From an uncultured Rikenellaceae bacterium (lineage in GTDB: Bacteria; Bacteroidota; Bacteroidia; Bacteroidales; Rikenellaceae): DNA of 6,239 nucleotides. Of the stretch, positions 1-6,072 are shown piece by piece (the first letter of the stretch is position 1; each line of letters opens with the position of its first letter). The position numbers were made by a program, and so were the translations under genes. The DNA lies in the NCBI GenBank assembly GCA_947074135.1, contig CAMTOL010000138.1, forward strand, positions 1 to 6,239. The letters are read 5' to 3'. Under the pieces are notes generated by a model that was not told the DNA's origin, searched no databases, and was given only the letters and a program-made list of their open reading frames with translations.

Positions 1-5
1 AATAA

Positions 6-428
6 AATTCAACAAATGTAGAAAAAGTAAATTGTGAGGATTTTCAGAATAAGGAAGAAACGGTTGCTCCTATTCTAGCGCCAACTCGTTATGAGGAATG
101 GATGACTAAAATACAGAGAGAAACACGCCTAGAGTTTACAAAAGAGGACCCACACGTATATTTTACAGGCGAAATTATTGACTACCGAAGCGAACCAATT
201 GCAATTTCGGGCAACGAATACGCCGAAATGAACCGACTCACAATTGCTGTTCGAGTTTCGTTTACCAACACCAAACAGGAGGAACTATCATTCACCAACC
301 GAACTTTCACAGGCTATACCGACTACCCTAGTAGCCAGATGTTAACATCAGTCGAAGGGGCGTTGATTCCAGAGGTAACTCAAAAAATAGTCGAAGATAT
401 ATTTAATGCAGCATTCTCAAACTGGTAG
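6..428 (+). CDS. lptE: LptE-family LPS-assembly lipoprotein, 5' end missing or broken
   Basis: LptE is the outer-membrane lipoprotein that plugs the LptD barrel and helps insert LPS in the outer leaflet. The C-terminal two thirds is recognisable: a TRLEFT strand, YFTGEIIDY, then NRLTIAVRVSFTN, and the typical terminal Asn-Trp just before the TAG stop. The first ATG is at 102, but family-like sequence continues upstream of it in the same frame: residues coded from about 39 (DFQNKEE) and 63-101 (VAPILAP, then YEEW) fit the DF-N and PPLAQ-F-EKL stretch that precedes the TRL motif in Bacteroidales homologues. The true start therefore lies further upstream. The frame is closed by TAA at 3-5, and no signal peptide or lipobox is present. 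Either the gene is frameshifted or the first bases are unreliable. The next gene starts 9 bases after the stop, in the same frame, which suggests co-transcription. Family assignment is from recalled homologues, not a search. Confidence 0.8.
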   Translation, partial: NSTNVEKVNCEDFQNKEETVAPILAPTRYEEWMTKIQRETRLEFTKEDPHVYFTGEIIDYRSEPIAISGNEYAEMNRLTIAVRVSFTNTKQEELSFTNRTFTGYTDYPSSQMLTSVEGALIPEVTQKIVEDIFNAAFSNW

Positions 429-437
429 TATAAAACA

Positions 438-875
438 ATGACTTTTAACGATATAACACAAAATCCAGCGCTAGTCTATACAGCCGAAGCAAAACAGATT
501 ATTGTCGATACAATTATCCAATATCCATACTTTGCATTGGCACACATCTATGCGCATTGGGCTGGAGTCGAAGATATCGAAGAGATAACAAAGCATAGAA
601 TTGCGCTTCCCTCTGCTGCTTTTGCCTATAAACCGACAAACGAGTATCAACAAGTATTACAATTAACACAAAATATTATAATTGAAGAAATTGACCTTTC
701 AGCTCCGTTTATGACTGAAAATGAGGACAATATAAGCGAAACACTGGCGAAAATTTATGTTAGTCAGGGAAATATTCCAAAGGCAATTGAACTTTATCGC
801 AAACTTTGTTTGAAAAATCCAGAAAAAAGTAGTTACTTTGCACTCCAAATAGAAAATTTAATGCAAACCTTTTAG
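438..875 (+). CDS. small tetratricopeptide-repeat protein of the lptE-secG cluster
   Basis: This 145-residue cytoplasmic-looking protein has no signal peptide or membrane segment. One TPR-like helix pair is visible near residues 99-128 ([14 protein letters not shown], then [13 protein letters not shown]), followed by YFALQIENL. That pattern resembles the C-terminal end of the uncharacterised TPR proteins usually found between lptE and secG in Bacteroidales. From memory those homologues are longer, so this one may be a reduced form in which the N-terminal helical part ([13 protein letters not shown], residues 29-41) is joined to the C-terminal repeat by a short acidic linker. The ATG at 438 follows lptE by 9 bases with no Shine-Dalgarno, and the stop is TAG. 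The function is unknown. A scaffolding role is the most that a TPR suggests, and the position between envelope genes hints at, but does not prove, an export or envelope job. Confidence 0.75.
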   Translation: MTFNDITQNPALVYTAEAKQIIVDTIIQYPYFALAHIYAHWAGVEDIEEITKHRIALPSAAFAYKPTNEYQQVLQLTQNIIIEEIDLSAPFMTENEDNISETLAKIYVSQGNIPKAIELYRKLCLKNPEKSSYFALQIENLMQTF

Positions 876-940
876 GGTTTCATCTAAATTGATTACTGTA
901 AGAAAACATAACAATAGACAAATAAATAAACTACAAAAAA

Positions 941-1330
941 ATGTATATTTTTCTAATCGTACTAATCTTTATCGCGAGTCTTCTACTCGTTCTTACTGTA
1001 CTAGCTCAAAACCCTAAAAGTGGTATGGCTGCAAACTTTGGCGCGTCAAACGCTGTTATGGGCGTTCGCCAAACTGCCGACTTCCTCGAAAAATTTACTT
1101 GGGGTCTAGCAATTGCAATCGTCGTTCTTAGCCTTGCCGCTACTATGGCGATGCCATCGGGCGATATTACTCGCTCAGTTGAGCAAACTAAACTAGAAAA
1201 AGCTATTCAAGGTGGTTCGCAAGGTTCAAACCAATTTATTGCTCCTAACGCAACTGCTCCTTTCGGCGAAGGCGAAGGCGCAATTGAAGCTACTCCAACT
1301 ACACCTGCAACTGAAGAAGCTGCTCAATAA
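941..1330 (+). CDS. secG: preprotein translocase subunit SecG
   Basis: SecG is the small auxiliary subunit of the SecYEG channel and assists SecA-driven export across the inner membrane. The 129-residue protein has the expected two membrane helices (about residues 2-22 and 55-71). Between them lies the conserved cytoplasmic loop, with NPKSGMAANFG (24-34) and the GVRQTADFLEKFTW stretch (41-54) typical of Bacteroidota. The C-terminal tail after residue 75 is low-complexity, rich in Ala, Thr, Gly and Glu, and probably disordered; such tails are common in this phylum. The ATG at 941 is chosen because it opens directly into helix 1. The 65-base gap before it is AT-rich, with no convincing promoter, so transcription from the upstream genes is likely. 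The stop is TAA. Confidence 0.95.
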   Translation: MYIFLIVLIFIASLLLVLTVLAQNPKSGMAANFGASNAVMGVRQTADFLEKFTWGLAIAIVVLSLAATMAMPSGDITRSVEQTKLEKAIQGGSQGSNQFIAPNATAPFGEGEGAIEATPTTPATEEAAQ

Positions 1331-1339
1331 TCCTATCTT

Positions 1340-1371
1340 TAACCACTACAACTAAAGAAGTTGAGGGGTTA
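1340..1371 (+). other. imperfect intergenic hairpin between secG and holA
   Basis: The sequence can fold into a stem-loop. The apical stem is CAACT (1349-1353) with AGTTG (1359-1363) around a five-base loop, AAAGA. The stem continues through one bulged A (1348) and one A-G mismatch to TAACC (1340-1344) paired with GGTTA (1367-1371). That makes about 13 pairs in 32 bases, in a 58-base gap. It is followed by an A/G-rich run, not by T residues, so it is not a standard intrinsic terminator for the + strand. It could protect the secG mRNA 3' end or lower readthrough into holA; that role is inference. Confidence 0.5.
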
Positions 1372-1388
1372 CAAAAGAAAAGAATAAA

Positions 1389-2474
1389 ATGGCAAAAAGT
1401 GCTACTATATCGTTTGAGAGCTGCCAAAAACAGTGCAATGATATAATCAGCAGTGCCAAAAAAGGAAATTATACCTCTCTGTACCTACTTCACGGAACAG
1501 AGGGGTATTTTATTGACCTAGTAGAGAGCTATATAACTCAAAATGCTTTAACTGAAGATGAGAAAGCGTTTAACCAAACCATAATCTACGGAAAAGATAG
1601 TACAGGAGCTGAGGTTGCAGATGCTGCTCGCCGTTACCCAATGTTGAGCGAAAAACAGGTCATAATCGTTCGTGAAGCTCAAACTCTTAAAGGTCTTGAA
1701 GATTTGTCGCACTATGCCGAAAATCCAACTCCGAGTACAGTACTAGTGCTTTGTCACAGAGATAAAAACCTCGATAAACGAAGTGCACTATACAAAAAAC
1801 TAGCAGCCTCAAAAAGCTGTACAATAATGGAGAGCGTTGCGCCAAGAGATTGGGAGGTAGCTCGTTTTGTGAGTTCTCTAGCGGCTCAGCGTTCACTGCA
1901 AATCGACCCGTCAGGAATTCAGATGATAGCCGACAATATTGGGGCAAACCTAATTCGTATCTCGTCGGAAATAGATAAACTGCAAACTAGACTTGGCGAA
2001 GATGCTTTTGGACGAATAATAACCGCTGCCGACATCGAAGACAATATAGGTATCTCAAAACAATACAACAACTTCGAACTCTGTAAAGCTCTTTCATATC
2101 GCAAATTTGACTCTGCACTTAAAATTGCACAATTTCTATCGGCATCAAGCAAAGATAATCCTCTGTTTCTGACAATTACCGCACTTTTTACGCACTTTCA
2201 ACGCGTTACTATGGTTGGATTTATACGTTTTGATGCTCAACGACAAAACAAACCAGTGCCAAATGATAACGAAATTGCAAAGTCTATAAAAATTCCAAAC
2301 GTCTATTTCTTAGACGAATATAAAACTGCTGCTACAAACTACTCCATCGCCAAATGTGTGACAATACTTGGACTGCTAAGAGAGTGGGATCTAAAAAGTA
2401 AAGGAATGGGAGCAGGTTCGACTGAAGAGAGTGAACTGCTTAGAGATTTGATTCTAAGAATCTCACTATGCTAA
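1389..2474 (+). CDS. holA: DNA polymerase III subunit delta
   Basis: The delta subunit is part of the clamp-loader complex; it opens the beta sliding clamp so that the loader can place it on primed DNA. The 361-residue length fits the family. Recognisable blocks are the N-terminal LYLLHGTEGYFID (31-43), the ARRYPMLSEKQVIIVREAQ segment (80-98), the NLDKRSALYKKL stretch (127-138, replacing the AAA+ sensor region in this degenerate ATPase) and a helical C-terminal collar domain containing ELCKALSYRKFDSALKIA. There is no Walker A motif, as expected, because delta does not bind ATP. The ATG at 1389 follows an A-rich leader and sits 58 bases after secG, so the gene may be co-transcribed with secG or partly insulated by the hairpin between them. 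It ends with TAA, 29 bases from the stop of the convergent TonB-like gene. Assignment rests on recalled family motifs. Confidence 0.9.
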   Translation: MAKSATISFESCQKQCNDIISSAKKGNYTSLYLLHGTEGYFIDLVESYITQNALTEDEKAFNQTIIYGKDSTGAEVADAARRYPMLSEKQVIIVREAQTLKGLEDLSHYAENPTPSTVLVLCHRDKNLDKRSALYKKLAASKSCTIMESVAPRDWEVARFVSSLAAQRSLQIDPSGIQMIADNIGANLIRISSEIDKLQTRLGEDAFGRIITAADIEDNIGISKQYNNFELCKALSYRKFDSALKIAQFLSASSKDNPLFLTITALFTHFQRVTMVGFIRFDAQRQNKPVPNDNEIAKSIKIPNVYFLDEYKTAATNYSIAKCVTILGLLREWDLKSKGMGAGSTEESELLRDLILRISLC

Positions 2475-2503
2475 AAAAATAACAATAGAGACCAATCCAA
2501 AGA

Positions 2504-2941
2504 TTATTGCGCTACAAAAGTGTAGGTAATCGTACCCCTCTGCGGATCAAGAGCAGTAGATGACGTACTGAATCGACAAGCCTTTGCCGAGTTAACAGCC
2601 TCGTCCAAAATACATTTGTCGCTAGTTGACGTTGCTCTATCTACCGAAGCTGCTACTACCCTACCATTGCGATTAACCGAGATATTGACAACAACTCTAC
2701 CTCCGCCCTGGCACTTATAGGCAGGAATATCGATATAGACAGCCGTTCGACCTGCAAGAATAAACGAAGCCGCAACATTACCACTCACAAAAGCATCTTG
2801 ATTCTCTTTACCCTCCTGGGACTTAATATTCGACTTGGGCTCAGTATCTTTAGGCTTAGCGCTCTTCTCCATCTTCTGTATCGATCGTTTCTGTGCCTCC
2901 TTCCCGTTGCGCACCTCCTCTTTCCTTCTCTCCGCATCTTT
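2504..2941 (-). pseudogene. C-terminal half of TonB-like protein, downstream of an in-frame amber codon
   Basis: This is the continuation, in the same frame, of the gene starting at 3337. It codes for the rest of a Lys/Glu-rich linker and a C-terminal domain of about 80 residues, from GRTAVYIDIPAYKCQGGGRV through VVNISVNRNGRV and ILDEAVNSAKACRF to GTITYTFVAQ. This strand-strand-helix-strand pattern, with cysteines near both ends, is that of the TonB-like proteins of Bacteroidales, which are thought to couple the inner membrane to outer-membrane or periplasmic partners. The domain looks intact and under constraint. The first possible restart is GTG at 2914, directly abutting a purine-rich GGAAGAGGAG. 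A product begun there would lack the membrane anchor and is unlikely to work. Either the gene is a recent pseudogene, the stop is an error or strain polymorphism, or it is read through. Confidence 0.7.
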
Positions 2942-2944
2942 CTA
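2942..2944 (-). other. in-frame TAG codon interrupting the TonB-like gene
   Basis: Reading leftwards from the ATG at 3337, codon 132 is TAG, flanked by ATG before and AAA after. The frame is open on both sides: 131 codons before it and 145 after it up to the TAA at 2504-2506. Together they make 277 codon positions, about the usual length of this protein type. The codon lies in a charged linker full of Lys, Glu and Gln, so a single base change from CAG, AAG or GAG explains it most simply. TAG also ends lptE, the TPR gene and lpxA here, so it acts as a normal stop in this genome. Confidence 0.85.
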
Positions 2945-3337
2945 CATCTCACTAGCATCTCTATTTTTACTATCGCTTCGGGTTTCGTTAACTTTCGATT
3001 TCTCTCTATATACCTTCTTTTCCATTCTTCCCATATCCCTCTTCTCCATCTTTTCGTTTTGTTGCTTCTCAATCATCTCTTTGAGCTGTTCGATTCGTTC
3101 TGGCTCAAACTCAATCTCAATTGAGGCAACAGGTTTTGGAAGAATAACAATACGGTAACTAACAAACAGAATTGCCAAACATAAATATATAACAACCGTA
3201 ATAAGTAAACCTATACGGTGACGAAATATCCACTCTGCCCATCCTCCCTTGTTAGAATTGGTATCGAAAGGCAAACGCAAAGGTGTCCCTCCAATGCGTT
3301 GTGAACGGGCTGATGGAGGTATGGGGTGCTTACTCAT
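2942..3337 (-). CDS. N-terminal half of TonB-like envelope protein (membrane anchor and linker)
   Basis: The first 131 residues carry a basic, Pro-containing cytoplasmic tail (1-41), one strong transmembrane helix (about 42-66, GLLITVVIYLCLAILFVSYR) and then, after PKPVASIEIEFEPE, a long Lys/Glu/Arg-rich segment that may be coiled (81-131). That is the architecture of the anchor part of Bacteroidales TonB-family proteins, in which a single inner-membrane helix is followed by a charged periplasmic spacer and a C-terminal domain. The C-terminal domain is coded just downstream in the same frame, beyond an amber codon at 2942-2944. Without it this half has no evident binding domain. The gene is convergent with holA and divergent from lpxC-fabZ. 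The start at 3337 is the first ATG, with the membrane helix at the expected distance. No ExbB/ExbD partner genes are in view, so a true energy-transducing role is not shown. Confidence 0.7.
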   Translation of the reverse strand: MSKHPIPPSARSQRIGGTPLRLPFDTNSNKGGWAEWIFRHRIGLLITVVIYLCLAILFVSYRIVILPKPVASIEIEFEPERIEQLKEMIEKQQNEKMEKRDMGRMEKKVYREKSKVNETRSDSKNRDASEM

Positions 3338-3374
3338 ATATAAAAGATATAAACTGCTTATTTTTAAAATAATT

Positions 3375-3382
3375 CAAATATA
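3375..3382 (-). promoter_or_regulatory. possible -7 element for the TonB-like gene
   Basis: On the - strand this reads TATATTTG, an exact match to the Bacteroidota TAnnTTTG -7 element. It lies about 38 bases upstream of the ATG at 3337, which would give a leader of about 30 bases. No clear TTTG or TTG is found 19-21 bases further upstream on that strand, so only half of the promoter is recognisable. In such AT-rich DNA the match could be chance. Confidence 0.4.
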
Positions 3383-3421
3383 ATAGAGCATTTCTAATAG
3401 AAAATATTACAGCACTATTTG

Positions 3422-3453
3422 TTGGCAAAATTAGAAAAAAAATCGTACATTTG
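3422..3453 (+). promoter_or_regulatory. sigma-ABfr type promoter for lpxC-fabZ
   Basis: TACATTTG at 3446-3453 exactly matches the TAnnTTTG -7 consensus. TTG at 3422-3424 stands 21 bases before it, as expected for the -33 element; a TTTG at 3418-3421 overlaps this region with a spacing of 24. An A-rich spacer separates the two. Transcription would start near 3460, giving a leader of roughly 170 bases before the lpxC start at 3629. This places lpxC-fabZ and lpxA under their own promoter. Confidence 0.7.
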
Positions 3454-3459
3454 CCCTAA

Positions 3460-3628
3460 ATTTTTTCATACTAACTAATTTGTAAAGTTACTAAAATTTA
3501 TTAATATCACAATTGAACAAAAAGAATAACTGAATAATTTTTTTTCACAACCAAAACCACAAAAAGAGACTAGTAAATAAATTCTCTTTAAAAATAGAAC
3601 AAAGAAATCATTTTCTAGCAAGATAAAT
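3460..3628 (+). other. long AT-rich 5' leader of lpxC-fabZ
   Basis: About 170 bases lie between the predicted transcription start and the ATG of lpxC-fabZ. I see no open reading frame in it and no riboswitch that I recognise. The only pairing noticed is weak: AAAGAGA (3563-3569) with TCTCTTT (3583-3589) around a 13-base loop, about 40 bases before the start codon. A T-run at 3538-3545 has no GC-rich stem before it. The leader could carry post-transcriptional control of LpxC, the first committed step of lipid A synthesis, but nothing in it proves this. Confidence 0.4.
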
Positions 3629-5023
3629 ATGAGCAATAAACAAAGAACTATAACAAGTGCAGTAACAATTACTGGTAAAGGACTGCACACAGGAATTAAA
3701 ACTACTGTAACTATTAAACCAGCAGAACAAAATAGCGGCATCAAATTTACGCGAACAGATCTAGAAGGGTCGCCAGAGATACCAGCATTAGCTGAGTTTG
3801 TAGTAGAAACCTCAAGAAGCACTGTTATCGCTAAAGGAGAAGCGCGTATATCAACAATAGAACACTGTTTAGCAGCAATTTGGGGCTGTGGTATTGATAA
3901 TGCAACTATCGAAATTGATGGACCAGAAGTACCTATCTTAGATGGTTCAGCGAAACTTTGGGTAGAGGCCATCGAAAAAGTTGGCACAGTAGAACAAGAT
4001 GCCGAAATAAAATTCTTTGAAATTAAAAACAAGATTAGCTACACTGTCGAAGAGCGTGGTGTTGAGATATCGGCCTTTGCTGACGAGAAATTAACAATCA
4101 CAGTCAATGTTGACTTCCAATCTCAGGTTGTTGGAATGCAGTACGCTACACTTCGATCAAGAGATGATTTCAATGCTCTAATCTCTTCTTGCCGCACATT
4201 TGTATTCTTCCACGAAATACAGCCACTAATCGAAGCTAACCTTATCAAAGGTGGCGATATGGATAACGCTATTATTATTGTTGAGAAGTCGCTTTCTGCA
4301 TCGGAGGCAAGTAATATAGCGAAACTATTTAACGAAAACGTAGAAGAAGTAAAAGAGCCTGGATATGTAGCAAAAGGAGGTCTTCGTTTTGACAACGAGA
4401 TAGCTCGACATAAACTTCTTGACCTATGCGGAGATTTAGCACTAATAGGCTGCCGTCTTAAAGGTCGTGTATTTGCAACTCGCCCAGGACACAAATCTAA
4501 CACCGAATTTGCAAAATTAATTCGCAAAGAGATTAAAGCTGCAACAGAGTTACCTCCGATTGAATACACTGCCAATATGAAGCCGTTGATGGATATCAAC
4601 GAGATAAAAAAACGCCTTCCACACCGCCCTCCATTTTTGTTGGTTGACAAAATTATGGATCTAGGCGATGATTATGTAATAGGGGTAAAACAAGTGACTA
4701 TGAACGAACCATTCTTCGTTGGACACTTCCCTGACGAACCTGTTATGCCTGGAGTACTACAAATCGAAGCTGTTGCTCAATGTGGTGGTATTCTAGCGTT
4801 GAGCAAAGTAGAAGACCCAGAGAACTACTCAACATATTTTATGAAAATAGACAACGTTAAATTTAAACGAAAAGTTGTCCCTGGCGACACACTACTTTTC
4901 AGCCTCAATCTGTTAGAACCAATACGCAGAGGTATTGTTTCGATGGGAGCAAAGGTGTTTGTCGGAAATGAACTAGCTTGCGAGGCAACTTTGATGGCAA
5001 TGGTAACCAAAACCAAAAAATAA
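3629..5023 (+). CDS. lpxC/fabZ: bifunctional UDP-3-O-acyl-N-acetylglucosamine deacetylase / 3-hydroxyacyl-ACP dehydratase
   Basis: This is the 464-residue fusion characteristic of Bacteroidota. The LpxC part (about 1-315) removes the acetyl group from UDP-3-O-acyl-GlcNAc, the committed step of lipid A synthesis. Its zinc site is intact: STIEHCLAA holds Glu78 and His79, and FDNEIARHKLLDLCGDL holds His261 and Asp265; the later catalytic His288 sits in PGHKSNTEF. CRTFVFF (188-194) matches the LpxC substrate-binding threonine region. The FabZ part (about 322-464) has LPHRPPFLLVD (330-340), the catalytic His366 in GHFPDEPVMPG and Glu380 in LQIEA; it dehydrates 3-hydroxyacyl-ACP in fatty acid synthesis. 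The fusion ties together two enzymes that compete for the 3-hydroxyacyl-ACP pool. The ATG at 3629 gives the usual N-terminus (RTITSAVTITGKGLHTG). lpxA follows 79 bases later. lpxD, often adjacent in relatives, is not upstream. Confidence 0.97.
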   Translation: MSNKQRTITSAVTITGKGLHTGIKTTVTIKPAEQNSGIKFTRTDLEGSPEIPALAEFVVETSRSTVIAKGEARISTIEHCLAAIWGCGIDNATIEIDGPEVPILDGSAKLWVEAIEKVGTVEQDAEIKFFEIKNKISYTVEERGVEISAFADEKLTITVNVDFQSQVVGMQYATLRSRDDFNALISSCRTFVFFHEIQPLIEANLIKGGDMDNAIIIVEKSLSASEASNIAKLFNENVEEVKEPGYVAKGGLRFDNEIARHKLLDLCGDLALIGCRLKGRVFATRPGHKSNTEFAKLIRKEIKAATELPPIEYTANMKPLMDINEIKKRLPHRPPFLLVDKIMDLGDDYVIGVKQVTMNEPFFVGHFPDEPVMPGVLQIEAVAQCGGILALSKVEDPENYSTYFMKIDNVKFKRKVVPGDTLLFSLNLLEPIRRGIVSMGAKVFVGNELACEATLMAMVTKTKK

Positions 5024-5102
5024 TTAAATCGGTTAATTGAGTTGGAAGATTTTAGTTATATCAGGTCGGCTCATAAACAATATATCAATACCAGAAAAAA
5101 AT

Positions 5103-5909
5103 ATGATTAGTGAACTAGCAGTAGTGCATCCAAATGCTAAACTAGGTAAAAATGTAGTAGTCGAACCCTTTGCTTATATAACTGGCGATGTAGAGATTGG
5201 CGAGAATACTATAATTCGATCACACGCCTCTGTGCTCGATGGAGCAAGAATTGGCAAAAATTGCAAAATCCACTCTGGAGCAGTGATTGCTGGAGAGCCA
5301 CAAGACCTAAAATTCAAAGGTGAGGTTACAACCGCTGTAATCGGCGATAACACTACCGTTAGAGAGTGTGTAACCATTAATCGTGGCACCGCAGCTAAAG
5401 GCACAACAATTGTGGGTAGCAACTGCCTGTTGATGGCCTACTCTCACGTTGGACACGACTGCGTACTTGGCGATTATATCGTGCTAGTTAATGGCACTTC
5501 TCTTGCAGGAGAGGTAGAGATTGGCGATTGGGCTATCATTGCAGGTATGTGTGGCGTTCACCAATTCACAAAAGTTGGCGCTCACGCTATGGTGGCTGGT
5601 ATGTCGAGAGTTGGCAAAGATGTACCTCCGTTTATTCGCGCAGGTCACGACCCAATAGCATATGTAGGAGTAAACTCGATTGGACTTCGTCGTCGTGGAT
5701 TTAGTTCTGAAGATATTGTAGAGATACAAGACATTTATCGCATTATTTTCCAAAGCAAACTATCTATTAGTAATGCTATTGCCAGAGTTGAAAACGAGTT
5801 TAAACAGAGTACACATCGTGACGAAGTTTTGAATTTTATCAAAGAGTCAAAGCGAGGTGTAATTAAGCCTTATCAAAGTAAACTCAAAGACGAAGACGCT
5901 AATATTTAG
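5103..5909 (+). CDS. lpxA: acyl-ACP--UDP-N-acetylglucosamine O-acyltransferase
   Basis: LpxA is a cytoplasmic homotrimer that moves a 3-hydroxyacyl chain from ACP to the 3-OH of UDP-GlcNAc, the first step of lipid A synthesis. The 268-residue protein shows left-handed beta-helix hexapeptide repeats (for example AKLGKN, VEIGEN, ARIGKN, VEIGDW) up to about residue 190, then a helical C-terminal domain beginning near GLRRRGFSSEDI. AYSHVGHDC gives His115 and the catalytic His118 (E. coli His122 and His125), and GVHQF gives His153 (E. coli His160). The residue aligned with the E. coli Gly173 acyl-length ruler is Gly166, compatible with a long acyl chain. The start is taken at ATG 5103 (MISELAVVHPNAK), which matches the usual LpxA N-terminus. 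The frame is open back to a TTG at 5037, but those 22 extra residues are not family-like. It is probably co-transcribed with lpxC-fabZ. Confidence 0.95.
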   Translation: MISELAVVHPNAKLGKNVVVEPFAYITGDVEIGENTIIRSHASVLDGARIGKNCKIHSGAVIAGEPQDLKFKGEVTTAVIGDNTTVRECVTINRGTAAKGTTIVGSNCLLMAYSHVGHDCVLGDYIVLVNGTSLAGEVEIGDWAIIAGMCGVHQFTKVGAHAMVAGMSRVGKDVPPFIRAGHDPIAYVGVNSIGLRRRGFSSEDIVEIQDIYRIIFQSKLSISNAIARVENEFKQSTHRDEVLNFIKESKRGVIKPYQSKLKDEDANI

Positions 5910-5951
5910 CCTACAACTTACAGTCTAACTGAGAATATAAATCATAATTAG

Positions 5952-5993
5952 TACGCCAAATTGCAGTAGTTACCACTGTAATTTGGCGTATTT
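5952..5993 (+). terminator. strong hairpin terminator after lpxA
   Basis: TACGCCAAATTGCAGT (5952-5967) pairs with ACTGTAATTTGGCGTA (5975-5990) over 16 positions. The only departure from Watson-Crick pairing is one G-T position, which is a wobble in RNA. The loop is AGTTACC. TTT follows at once (5991-5993), then GCATTAAAATAATT, so the U-tract is short. It lies 42 bases after the lpxA stop and should end the lpxC-fabZ-lpxA transcript. The near-symmetrical arms mean it could also act on transcripts from the other side. Confidence 0.8.
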
Positions 5994-6035
5994 GCATTAA
6001 AATAATTATAAAAAAACAAATGAATTAATAATTTT

Positions 6036-6066
6036 TTTGCTAATTAGTCGCAAATTACTACCTTTG
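6036..6066 (+). promoter_or_regulatory. consensus Bacteroidota promoter facing out of the window
   Basis: TTTG at 6036-6039 and TACCTTTG at 6059-6066 are separated by 19 bases, which matches both elements and the spacing of the Bacteroidota vegetative promoter (TTTG, 19-21 bases, TAnnTTTG). The 40 bases upstream are almost pure A/T, resembling an UP element. The predicted start is near 6073. No coding sequence begins before the window ends. Confidence 0.75.
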
Positions 6067-6072
6067 TAGCAC

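Noticed and set aside
885..892. TAAATTGA upstream of secG as a -7 promoter element
   Set aside because: It misses the TTTG core, and no -33 element lies at the right distance.
2443..2464. Inverted repeats GAGATT/AATCTC and GATTC/GAATC at the end of holA as a terminator
   Set aside because: The stems are short, AT-rich and mutually exclusive, lie inside the coding sequence, and have no T-run after them on the + strand.
2942..2944. Reassignment of TAG to an amino acid across the genome
   Set aside because: TAG ends lptE directly after the conserved terminal Asn-Trp and also ends the TPR gene and lpxA at sensible places. Readthrough would fuse LptE to the TPR protein.
2798..3158. Two overlapping + strand frames rich in Leu, Phe and Ser that look like membrane proteins
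   Set aside because: They are the antisense of the Lys/Glu-rich linker of the TonB-like gene. A purine-rich coding strand gives a pyrimidine-rich complement that always reads as hydrophobic residues.
3475..4032. A 185-codon - strand frame overlapping the start of lpxC-fabZ
   Set aside because: It lies mostly antisense to strongly conserved LpxC sequence, and its product shows no family pattern. The other antisense frames in holA, fabZ and lpxA fail for the same reason.
5022..5038. AATTAA/TTAATT inverted repeat after lpxC-fabZ as a terminator
   Set aside because: Six A/T pairs around a short loop are too weak, and lpxA appears to be in the same operon.
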